Positions 20,469-27,925 of a stretch of 64,000 nt of DNA are shown here, piece after piece (position 1 is the stretch's first letter; each line of letters starts with the position of its first letter). The translations under genes were made by a program, and so were the position numbers. Source of the stretch: Clostridiaceae bacterium. GTDB lineage: Bacteria; Bacillota; Clostridia; Clostridiales; Clostridiaceae. The notes under the pieces are model-generated. The model did not search any database. It worked only from the letters and a program-made list of their open reading frames with translations, and was not told the DNA's origin. The stretch is taken from the NCBI GenBank assembly GCA_902363375.1, contig CABIZX010000001.1, positions 682,001 through 746,000 of the forward strand, written 5' to 3'.

Positions 20469-20578
20469 AGAGACTATTTCAAAATAAACTAAATGTTATA
20501 GAAGTATTTATATGCTTGAATAATAGGCGGATTTAATATTTCGGGAAATTTAGGATATTTTGGGATAGTCTCTTTTTT
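20469..20578 (+). repeat. 110-base element with 18-bp inverted ends, acting as dnaJ terminator
   Basis: Ends AGAGACTATTTCAAAATA (20469-20486) and TATTTTGGGATAGTCTCT (20556-20573) are complementary over 18 bases with two G-U pairs. The second end is followed by six T. The interior of about 69 bases has no coding capacity. A small palindromic (MITE-like) insertion that supplies a terminator is one reading; a long-loop terminator is the other. Confidence 0.65.
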
Positions 20579-20619
20579 AAGGATAAATCATAGAGTATAA
20601 CAAAATAAAAAAATAATAT

Positions 20620-20649
20620 TTGATTTTCATTGCATAAATTGTTTATAAT
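20620..20649 (+). promoter_or_regulatory. Possible sigma-A promoter of the YitT-family gene
   Basis: TTGATT at 20620-20625, an 18-base spacer, TATAAT at 20644-20649, about 165 bases before the start. The surrounding sequence is very AT-rich, so a chance match is possible. Nothing else is seen between 20650 and 20814. Confidence 0.4.
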
Positions 20650-20814
20650 ATTATTGTAGAATTTAGTAGTATTGTAAAGTTTTATGTAGTAAAATTTTAA
20701 CATTTTTATATTAGATAAAATTAAAGATTTATTAAATGGTATATAAATAATTTTACTTATAAAAATTTATTAACTATTAATTATAAGAAACTAAATGAGC
20801 TTGGGGGAAATAAA

Positions 20815-21684
20815 ATGAAAATCACAAAAGAAAACTTTTACAATTTTGCATTAGATACCTTCTATGACATTATTGGAAGTATATTGTATGCTGCAGGAAT
20901 TTATACCTTTGCCCTAGCAGCCAACTTTGCACCAGGAGGTATCTCAGGTTTATCTATAATCATAAATCATTTTACTAATATACCTATAGGTACATGTAGT
21001 TTATTACTAAACATACCTATTATTATAATAAGCTATAAAGTGTTAGGTAAGATGTTCCTAATAAAATCTCTAAAAACCATGGTGATATCAGCCTTTTTTA
21101 TGGATATAATATTTCCAATGTTTCCAAGTTATACAGGAAACCCATTACTTGCGGCAATATTTACAGGAGCCTTATCAGGAGCTGGACTTGCACTGATCTA
21201 CATGAGAAATTCTTCTACAGGAGGAACAGATTTTCTAATTCTTTCGGTAAGAAAAAAAGCACCACATCTTTCTATTGGACAAATTACTCTAGCTATAGAT
21301 GGATGTGTTATACTTCTTGGAGGAATAGTATTTGGAAGTATAGATGCTGTATTATTAGGTATTATTACAACCGTGGTTACTTCTACAGTTGTAGATAAAA
21401 TTATGTCAGGGTTTGAAGCGGGTAAAATGGCTATGGTAATAACTAATCATGGTACAAGTATTGCAGAAGTGATTGGAAGAGATATTGGTAGAGGAGTAAC
21501 TATAATGGATGTTACAGGAGCCTTCTCTGGAGAAAGTCGACAGATGTTAATGTGTGCTTGTAGTAAATCACAGGTATATAATTTACGTAGAATTGTAAGT
21601 AAGATAGATCCTACGGCCATGATTATGATATGTCCATTTGATGAAGCCTTTGGATTAGGATTTAAAGATCCTACCATTTTATAG
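20815..21684 (+). CDS. YitT-family membrane protein
   Basis: A 289-residue protein with five to six transmembrane segments in the first 190 residues (motifs GGISGLSIIINH and NSSTGGTDFLI, typical of the YitT/DUF161 family). A soluble C-terminal DUF2179-type domain of about 80 residues follows (GRGVTIMDVTGAFSGE...RRIVSKIDPTAMIMI). The biochemical role of the family is not established; many Firmicutes carry several paralogues. GGGGGA lies seven bases before ATG 20815. It is a single-gene unit with its own terminator. Confidence 0.88.
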   Translation: MKITKENFYNFALDTFYDIIGSILYAAGIYTFALAANFAPGGISGLSIIINHFTNIPIGTCSLLLNIPIIIISYKVLGKMFLIKSLKTMVISAFFMDIIFPMFPSYTGNPLLAAIFTGALSGAGLALIYMRNSSTGGTDFLILSVRKKAPHLSIGQITLAIDGCVILLGGIVFGSIDAVLLGIITTVVTSTVVDKIMSGFEAGKMAMVITNHGTSIAEVIGRDIGRGVTIMDVTGAFSGESRQMLMCACSKSQVYNLRRIVSKIDPTAMIMICPFDEAFGLGFKDPTIL

Positions 21685-21703
21685 TTTATAAAATTCATAG
21701 ATT

Positions 21704-21757
21704 AAAAACTCATTCTTGCAATATTAAATTTATTTATACTTCGAGAAAGGGTTTTTT
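21704..21757 (+). terminator. Terminator after YitT-family gene
   Basis: Imperfect stem AAAACTCATTCTTG / CGAGAAAGGGTTTT with a loop of about 25 bases, then seven T. Confidence 0.65.
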
Positions 21758-21891
21758 TGTTTGCAATTATACAGAAAAGATTATTTAGTGTATAATGTTT
21801 TTTGATATGCTCACCTAAGATATTTAAAATGAAGTTATGGCAATAATCTAAGGTAAAGTTTATAGTTGTTATATAAAGTTATTTATGCAAG

Positions 21892-21933
21892 AAGTTATAT
21901 ATAAAGGTATCTATATAAAAAGTTATATATAAA
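21892..21933 (+). repeat. 14-bp direct repeat upstream of prmA
   Basis: AAGTTATATATAAA occurs at 21892-21905 and again at 21920-21933, 28 bases apart, with a looser third version around 21868. It lies in the 301-base gap between the YitT-family gene and prmA. A TATAAT box sits at about 21790 without a clear -35. Confidence 0.55.
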
Positions 21934-21985
21934 CTAGGGGATTAGCTAAAATGAAATTTATTATATGCAAATAGGAGGAAGAAAA

Positions 21986-22921
21986 ATGGAGAAGGATTGG
22001 TTTGAAGTAACAATAATTACAAGTAGTGAAGCTACAGAAGCGGTGGCAGGAGCTCTTTATAACTGTGATGTTGAAGGAGTATCTATAGAGGACGTATCAG
22101 ATTTAGAATTTAAAAAGCAAAATTTAAGTTATGGGGATTTTATAAATGAATCGGTTTTAACTATAGATGAAGGTGCTGTGGTTAAAGGATATTTTAAGGA
22201 TAATGATAACTTCCAAGAAACTTTAAACTATATAAAAGAAAATGTAGATAAATTAAATGAATTTGGATTTGATAAAGGAAAAGGAATAGTTACATACCAT
22301 AAAGTAAATGAAGATGATTGGGCAAATAACTGGAAGCAGTATTATAAACCAACTAAGGTTGGAGAGGTAATTATAGTAAAACCTACATGGGAAGAATATG
22401 AGGAAAAGTCAGGAGAAATTGTGGTAGAGTTAGATCCAGGGATGGCTTTTGGAACAGGTACTCACGAAACAACTAGAATGTGTATAAAAGCGCTAGAAAA
22501 GAAGGTAAAAGAAGATACTGTAGTATTTGATATAGGAACTGGATCAGGAATACTTTCTATAGGAGCAGCTAAATTAGGAGCAAAACACGTAGTGGGTGTA
22601 GACTTAGATCCAGTAGCAGTAGAATCAGCTAATAAAAATGTAGGATTTAACAACTTAGATAACATTGAAATTCTTCATGGAGATTTAATGGAAGTAGTAG
22701 AAGGAAAGGCTAATATAGTAGTAGCAAATATTTTAGCTGATATTGTTATGCTTTTAAGTGAGGGCGTTAGAGAATTTTTACAAGAAGATGGATACTTTAT
22801 AGCGTCTGGTATTTTAAACACTCAAAGAGATAAAGTATGTGATAAATTAAAATCTTTAGATTTTAAAATTGAGGAAGTCATGGAAGATGGAGAATGGATT
22901 TGTATTATTGCAAAAAAATAA
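21986..22921 (+). CDS. prmA: Ribosomal protein L11 methyltransferase
   Basis: SAM-dependent methyltransferase that modifies lysines and the N-terminus of L11. The 311 residues have an N-terminal substrate-recognition domain and a Rossmann domain with [14 protein letters not shown] (SAM loop) and ANILADI (catalytic loop). AGGAGG at 21973-21978 fixes ATG 21986; the in-frame ATG 7 codons earlier precedes that site. prmA-rsmE-mtaB follow in order, the standard Firmicutes arrangement downstream of dnaJ. Confidence 0.95.
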   Translation: MEKDWFEVTIITSSEATEAVAGALYNCDVEGVSIEDVSDLEFKKQNLSYGDFINESVLTIDEGAVVKGYFKDNDNFQETLNYIKENVDKLNEFGFDKGKGIVTYHKVNEDDWANNWKQYYKPTKVGEVIIVKPTWEEYEEKSGEIVVELDPGMAFGTGTHETTRMCIKALEKKVKEDTVVFDIGTGSGILSIGAAKLGAKHVVGVDLDPVAVESANKNVGFNNLDNIEILHGDLMEVVEGKANIVVANILADIVMLLSEGVREFLQEDGYFIASGILNTQRDKVCDKLKSLDFKIEEVMEDGEWICIIAKK

Positions 22922-23040
22922 TTATTTACTTGCAAGCTACTCAAGTTTAAAATAATATAGTAAAATTTTAATTTAGAGTCTTATTAATGACTTAAAATCA
23001 GTTTGAAATATGAAATTTTAAGTGATGGGAGTATACTATA

Positions 23041-23793
23041 ATGCATAAGTTTTTTGTGGAAGATAAAAACATAAGTGAAGATCTGTGCATCATTGAAGGT
23101 GATGATGTTAAACACATATATAAGGTACTTAGACTCAAAGAAGGAGATAGAGTAAATATTAACAACTGTAAGGGTGCTGAGTATGTAGGTGAAATTTTAG
23201 AGGTAAATAAAAAAGACGTAAAGGTAAAACTCATTGAGAAAGTAGCTTTAAATAATGAAAGCTTATTAAAAGTTCATCTCTTTCAAGGGTTGCCTAAGGC
23301 AGCTAAGATGGATTTAATAGCACAAAAGTGTACTGAGTTAGGTATTGATGAGATTACACCTATTATTACTGAGAGAGTAGTGGTAAAGGGAAATGAGTCT
23401 TCAGAATTTAAAAAGGTAGATCGGTGGAATAGAATAGCTTTAGAAGCATGTAAACAAAGTAAGAGAAGTGTGATTCCAACTATAAATCAGCCTATTGATT
23501 TTAAGAAATTAATAAATCAGCTAGATAACTTTGATCTAGTAATAGTACCTTATGAGAATCAAGAGAATCTAGGAATAAAATATGTAAAGAGCCAAGTGAT
23601 AGATAAGAATATAGAAACAGTAGCTATTATCATAGGTCCAGAAGGAGGATTTGAAGAAGCTGAGATCCAATCTCTAAAGGATGCTAATGCCTTTATTGTA
23701 ACTTTAGGACCAAGAATATTAAGAACAGAGACTGCTGGATTTGTAGCTTTAAGCTTAGTAATGTATGAACTTGGCGACTTAGGAGGTAATTAA
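23041..23793 (+). CDS. rsmE: 16S rRNA (uracil1498-N3)-methyltransferase
   Basis: SPOUT-class methyltransferase acting on the 30S subunit. The 250 residues show an N-terminal PUA-like domain (HKFFVEDKNISEDLCIIEGDDVKHI) and the C-terminal knotted domain with IIGPEGGFEEAEI and LGPRILRTETA, the SAM-binding signatures. GGGAG before ATG 23041. It ends 2 bases before mtaB, whose ribosome site lies inside the rsmE end, so translation is coupled. Confidence 0.95.
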   Translation: MHKFFVEDKNISEDLCIIEGDDVKHIYKVLRLKEGDRVNINNCKGAEYVGEILEVNKKDVKVKLIEKVALNNESLLKVHLFQGLPKAAKMDLIAQKCTELGIDEITPIITERVVVKGNESSEFKKVDRWNRIALEACKQSKRSVIPTINQPIDFKKLINQLDNFDLVIVPYENQENLGIKYVKSQVIDKNIETVAIIIGPEGGFEEAEIQSLKDANAFIVTLGPRILRTETAGFVALSLVMYELGDLGGN

Positions 23794-23795
23794 AA

Positions 23796-25094
23796 ATGAA
23801 GGTAGCACTATATACTTTAGGATGTAGAGTTAACTCTTATGAATCAGAAGCTATGGCAGAAAAATTCATAAAAGATGGTTATGAAGTTGCAAGCTTTGAT
23901 GAATTTGCAGATGTTTATGTTATAAATACATGTACAGTAACTAATATGGGAGATAAGAAATCAAGGCAAATGATTGGAAGAGCAAGACGCCATAATCCAG
24001 AAGCGATAATAGCTGTTGTGGGATGTTATTCCCAAATAGCATCAGATGAGATTGCGCAAATTGAAGGTGTAGACGTAGTCCTAGGAAGTAGAAATAAAGG
24101 GGATATTGTATACTGGGTAAATAGAGCAAGGGAAGAAAGAAAACAAGTAGTAGAAGTTAAAGATGTGCTTAAAGATAAAAAGTTTGAAGAATTAGCTATT
24201 AATGAATATCAAGATAAGACTAGAGCTTTTTTAAAGATACAAGATGGATGTAATAAGTTTTGTAGTTATTGTTTAATTCCTTTTGCTAGAGGAGCAATTT
24301 GTAGCAAAGAGCCAGAGCAAATATTAAAGGAAGTAATGGAGTTAAGTAAGAATGGGTTCAAAGAGATAATTCTATCAGGTGTTCATACTGCTTCCTATGG
24401 TGTAGACTTAGAAGGCGATTGGAATTTAGTTAAGATTTTAGAAGAAATAAATAAAATTGATGGTATAGAGAGAATTAGAATAGGCTCTATAGATCCAACA
24501 TTCTTTACAGAGGGAGTAATAGAAAAGATATGTAAGCTAGAAAAAATGTGTCCTCACTTCCATTTATCTCTTCAAAGTGGCTGTGATGCAACTCTTAGAA
24601 GAATGAATAGAAAATATACCACTGAAGAATATAAGAATGTAGTAGAAAATCTTAGAAAACATATAAAAGATGTATCTATAACTACAGATATAATTGTAGG
24701 GTTTCCAGGAGAATCTAATGGAGAGTTTGAATCTACTTATGAATTTCTAAAAAATATAAAATTGAGCAAGATGCACATATTTAAATATAGTAAGAGAACT
24801 GGTACTAAAGCAGCAGAAATGGCATTTCAAGTAGATGGACTTATAAAAGAAGAAAGAAGTAAAAGACTGATAGAACTTAATAAGATTAATGAAGTAGAAT
24901 TTATGAAAACATTCATTGGAAGAGATATGAAGGTTCTTTACGAAGAAACCGTAAGTGGTAAGGACAATACATATGTAGGATATACAGAAAACTATATAAA
25001 GGTAATTAATGAAAGTGAAGAAAATCTAGAGGGTAAGATAGTAACAACAAAAATAATATCTATAGAAAAAGAAAATATGATAGGAAGAATATAA
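23796..25094 (+). CDS. mtaB: tRNA N6-threonylcarbamoyladenosine (t6A37) methylthiotransferase
   Basis: Radical SAM enzyme that converts t6A to ms2t6A at position 37 of ANN-decoding tRNAs. The 432 residues contain the N-terminal UPF0004 domain with three cluster cysteines (LGCRVN, NTCTVT, VGCYSQ), the radical SAM motif CNKFCSYC near 148-155, and a C-terminal TRAM domain. LGCRVNSYES distinguishes MtaB from MiaB. Good AGGAGG inside the end of rsmE. Confidence 0.95.
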   Translation: MKVALYTLGCRVNSYESEAMAEKFIKDGYEVASFDEFADVYVINTCTVTNMGDKKSRQMIGRARRHNPEAIIAVVGCYSQIASDEIAQIEGVDVVLGSRNKGDIVYWVNRAREERKQVVEVKDVLKDKKFEELAINEYQDKTRAFLKIQDGCNKFCSYCLIPFARGAICSKEPEQILKEVMELSKNGFKEIILSGVHTASYGVDLEGDWNLVKILEEINKIDGIERIRIGSIDPTFFTEGVIEKICKLEKMCPHFHLSLQSGCDATLRRMNRKYTTEEYKNVVENLRKHIKDVSITTDIIVGFPGESNGEFESTYEFLKNIKLSKMHIFKYSKRTGTKAAEMAFQVDGLIKEERSKRLIELNKINEVEFMKTFIGRDMKVLYEETVSGKDNTYVGYTENYIKVINESEENLEGKIVTTKIISIEKENMIGRI

Positions 25095-25213
25095 ATACTA
25101 TTAATAATATGGATACACTAACATGAAGTTTTAGAGTATAATATAAAATATAGAGATTAATATTATACATAAATAAGTGTATAAGTTTTTATAATAGAAA
25201 TGGAGGTGAAAAA

Positions 25214-25558
25214 ATGTCAGATTGTTTATTTTGTAAAATAGCAAAGGGCGAAATTCCGTCTAATAAAGTATATGAAGACGAGAAGATATTAGCATTTCAT
25301 GACATAAGTCCTGAGGCACCTGTGCATATTCTTATAATCCCTAAGGAGCATATAGGTTGTGTTAATGATATAAATACAGAAAATAGCACTGTAATAGCAC
25401 ATATTTTTGCCACCATACCAGAACTAGTAAAAAAACTAGGAATAGATAATAGTGGTTATAGAGTAGTAACTAATACTTTAGAGCATGGAGGGCAAACAGT
25501 TCCACATTTACATTTTCATTTATTAGGCGGTAGAAATTTGAAATGGCCACCAGGCTAA
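25214..25558 (+). CDS. HIT-family nucleotide-binding protein (HinT type)
   Basis: A 114-residue histidine-triad hydrolase of the HinT branch, which splits purine nucleoside phosphoramidates and acyl-AMP. CLFCKIAKGEIPS opens the protein, and VPHLHFHLLGG carries the HxHxH triad. Two cysteines of CLFC are present, though the full zinc site of some homologues is not evident. GGAGGTGA precedes ATG 25214. Located between mtaB and rpsU, a common clostridial order. Confidence 0.93.
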   Translation: MSDCLFCKIAKGEIPSNKVYEDEKILAFHDISPEAPVHILIIPKEHIGCVNDINTENSTVIAHIFATIPELVKKLGIDNSGYRVVTNTLEHGGQTVPHLHFHLLGGRNLKWPPG

Positions 25559-25599
25559 AATTATCAACTAAAATTATGTAAATAAAACTAATGAAAATC

Positions 25600-25628
25600 T
25601 TGACATAAGTTAATGTGAATTGTATAAT
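25600..25628 (+). promoter_or_regulatory. Sigma-A promoter of rpsU
   Basis: Consensus TTGACA (25600-25605), exactly 17 bases, consensus TATAAT (25623-25628). The best promoter match in the window. Confidence 0.9.
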
Positions 25629-25705
25629 TGAAAATGTGCTATTTAGGCCTCGCATTGGCTACTTTTAATTAAAATTAAATTGAGCTAGCGGAGGGAGGGA
25701 TATAA

Positions 25706-25882
25706 ATGTCAGAGATAAAAGTTGGAGAAAATGAATCATTAGAGAATGCATTAAGAAGATTTAAAAAGAAATGTGCAAGATCAGGTGTACTTTCAGAAGT
25801 TAGAAAGAGAGAACATTACGAAAAACCAAGCGTAAAAAGAAAGAAAAAATCAGAAGCTGCTAGAAAAAGAAAATTTAAGTAG
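25706..25882 (+). CDS. rpsU: 30S ribosomal protein S21
   Basis: A 58-residue basic protein starting [19 protein letters not shown] and ending in a [15 protein letters not shown] tail, the S21 pattern. GGAGGGA before ATG 25706 is strong. It has its own consensus promoter and probably drives the downstream yqeY; only 21 bases separate them. The rpsU-yqeY-yqfC-yqfD-pgpH order is conserved in Firmicutes. Confidence 0.97.
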   Translation: MSEIKVGENESLENALRRFKKKCARSGVLSEVRKREHYEKPSVKRKKKSEAARKRKFK

Positions 25883-25903
25883 AATTTGAAAGAAGGTTTA
25901 ATA

Positions 25904-26350
25904 ATGTCATCCATTAGGGAAACATTACAGGACGACTGGAAAAATGCTATTAAACAAAGGGATAAGTTTAAAGCAAATGTAATAAGTATGGCTAAAGCTG
26001 CTATTTTGTTGGTTGAAAAATCAGGAACAGCAGTAGATGACGATAAAGTTATCGAGATTTTAGCAAAGGAAGTTAAACAGAGAAGAGATTCTTTAGTTGA
26101 GTTTCAAAATGGAAATAGACAAGATTTAGTTGAACAAACTAAATCTGAAATAGAAATCTTATTACAATACCTTCCTCAGCAGTTAACGGAAGAAGAAATC
26201 CGAAAAATTGTTATGGAGTCAGCCGAAAAACTTGGTACTAGTAGCATTAAAGATATGGGAAAACTCATGGCAGATGTTAGGCCTAAAGTAAATGGTCGAG
26301 CAGATGGCAAAGTAGTTAGTCAAATAGTAAAAGAATATTTGAATAAATAA
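25904..26350 (+). CDS. yqeY: GatB/YqeY domain protein
   Basis: A 148-residue, mostly helical protein of the YqeY family. It is related to the C-terminal tRNA-binding domain of GatB but stands alone; its role is not firmly known. LLQYLPQQLTEEEI and KDMGKLMADVRPKVNGRADGKVVSQIVKEYL are characteristic. AGAAGG at 25891-25896 supports ATG 25904 rather than the in-frame codon 18 bases upstream. Confidence 0.92.
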   Translation: MSSIRETLQDDWKNAIKQRDKFKANVISMAKAAILLVEKSGTAVDDDKVIEILAKEVKQRRDSLVEFQNGNRQDLVEQTKSEIEILLQYLPQQLTEEEIRKIVMESAEKLGTSSIKDMGKLMADVRPKVNGRADGKVVSQIVKEYLNK

Positions 26351-26382
26351 AGAACTCAGTTTTACTGAGTTCTTTTTATTTT
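26350..26382 (+). terminator. Terminator after yqeY
   Basis: Perfect 10-bp stem AAGAACTCAG / CTGAGTTCTT with loop TTTTA and a T-rich tail. Confidence 0.93.
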
Positions 26383-26403
26383 AAGTAATTTATCATGAAT
26401 AGA

Positions 26404-26450
26404 AATCATAAAATTTAGAAGAGAAACTTTGTAAAATAAAATTTATGATT
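26404..26450. repeat. Inverted repeat before yqfC
   Basis: AATCATAAAATTT at 26404-26416 is nearly complementary to AAATTTATGATT ending at 26450, directly before the yqfC ribosome site. It could be a structured leader or an operator; no function is known to me. Confidence 0.5.
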
Positions 26451-26464
26451 TAGAGGTGATGAAA

Positions 26465-26758
26465 TTGAGTGATAAATTAGAGAGGGTAAAAGAGAAAGTT
26501 ATATATGGTTTAGACTTACCAGTGGATGTAGCTCTTAGTTTACCTAAAGTAACAGTAGTAGCAAGAAAAGAGGTAACGGTAGAGAATCATAAAGGAATAA
26601 TAAAATTTAGTACAGATGAACTTGTTATAAATACTTCCCTTGGAGATTTAACGATTTTAGGTAAGGATTTTGAAATAATTTTTGTAGGAGGTACCACCAT
26701 AACTTTAAGTGGATATTTTAAGTCTATGGTGTATGAAAACCATGAAGAAAATAAATAA
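26465..26758 (+). CDS. yqfC: Sporulation protein YqfC
   Basis: A 97-residue protein of the YqfC/YabP family, whose members are made in the mother cell during sporulation. LSLPKVTVVARKEVTVENHKGI and FVGGTTITLSGYFKSMVYE are typical. The most likely start is TTG 26465, seven bases behind GAGGTG. The in-frame GTG 26456 and ATG 26459 overlap that site. The end overlaps the start of yqfD. Sigma-E control is expected from family knowledge; no promoter was called. Confidence 0.85.
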   Translation: MSDKLERVKEKVIYGLDLPVDVALSLPKVTVVARKEVTVENHKGIIKFSTDELVINTSLGDLTILGKDFEIIFVGGTTITLSGYFKSMVYENHEENK

Positions 26759-27911
26759 TTTCAATAAAAGCTATGTAACTGTTCAGGTAGATTCTGTTGA
26801 AGGTGAAAAGATTCTCAATTATCTATGGAATAATAATGTAAATATAAAAAATGTAAAGAGAAACAATGCCTTTTCACTAACTCTTGAAATATTAGTATCA
26901 GACTATCATCATTTAGAGGATGGAGTTAGAAGAGTTAAAGGTAAAATGAAGGTTTTAGATCGCAAGGGAGTAAACTTTTTTTATATTAAGTTAAATAGTA
27001 GAAAGCTTTTAATTGCTGGTATTGCTATATTTTTCTTTATTTTATATTACTGTAGCAGTTTCATATGGAGTGTAGATATAACCACAGATAAGTATCTTGC
27101 ACCGCTAGAGGTTAGAAATATACTTAAAGGCTATGGTATAATGGTTGGAAGTAAGAAGGATGCTATAGATGTATTAAAAGTTGAAGAAAACTTAGTTACA
27201 GATATAGATGAGATAATGTGGGTTAAAGTTAGAATTGAAGGCTCTAGACTTACAGTAGAGATAGTAGAAAGACAAGAACCACCGCAAGTAAAAGAAAAGG
27301 AATATACAGGGGATTTAGTAGCAAAAAAAAGTGGAGTTATAAATAGAATATATACTACTGCAGGAACTCCAGTTAAGACTCCTGGCACAGTAGTAGATGA
27401 AGGAGATTTAATTGTAAAAGGACAAGAAGGTAAAGAGGGTAGAGAATTCTCTGTAAAGGCTGAGGGAAGAATATATGCTACTACCTTTTATGAGGAAATC
27501 ACACAGGTACCTGTATTTACTAGAGAAAAAATACGAACAGGAAATAAACAAGTACGCTATGGTATAAATGTAAATAATAATAAAATTTATCTTAAGAAAT
27601 CATTAAATAACTATGTGACTTGTGATAAAATAGAAGAAAACTGGGGGGTTTTTATAAAAGAAACTTATTATGAGACTGAAGATGTAGAAAAAGAAGCAGA
27701 TACTGAACTCATAATAAAAGAATTACAGAATAAAATTACATTAAACTTAGATAGAGGGGTTAAAATATTAGAAGTTACCCCAGAAGTTAAGAAGTTGAAT
27801 GACAAATATGAAGTAAGAGTTCTGATTACTGTAGAAGAGGATATAGCAGAAAGTCAGGTAGTAACTACCGATTCAGAAAAGGAAAAGGAAGAGGAATCCC
27901 CTGAGACTTAA
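26733..27911 (+). CDS. yqfD: Sporulation protein YqfD
   Basis: A YqfD/SpoIV-type sporulation protein of about 392 residues. After an N-terminal soluble domain of about 85 residues comes one transmembrane segment (LLIAGIAIFFFILYYCSSFIW), then a large extracytoplasmic region with WVKVRIEGSRLTVEIVERQ, as in the family. The start is uncertain: ATG 26733 and ATG 26742 both lie inside the end of yqfC with weak ribosome sites, which suggests translational coupling. A GTG at 26709 is less likely. Partner of yqfC in spore formation. Confidence 0.9.
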   Translation: MKTMKKINNFNKSYVTVQVDSVEGEKILNYLWNNNVNIKNVKRNNAFSLTLEILVSDYHHLEDGVRRVKGKMKVLDRKGVNFFYIKLNSRKLLIAGIAIFFFILYYCSSFIWSVDITTDKYLAPLEVRNILKGYGIMVGSKKDAIDVLKVEENLVTDIDEIMWVKVRIEGSRLTVEIVERQEPPQVKEKEYTGDLVAKKSGVINRIYTTAGTPVKTPGTVVDEGDLIVKGQEGKEGREFSVKAEGRIYATTFYEEITQVPVFTREKIRTGNKQVRYGINVNNNKIYLKKSLNNYVTCDKIEENWGVFIKETYYETEDVEKEADTELIIKELQNKITLNLDRGVKILEVTPEVKKLNDKYEVRVLITVEEDIAESQVVTTDSEKEKEEESPET

Positions 27912-27925
27912 AAAGAGGTGTAGAT

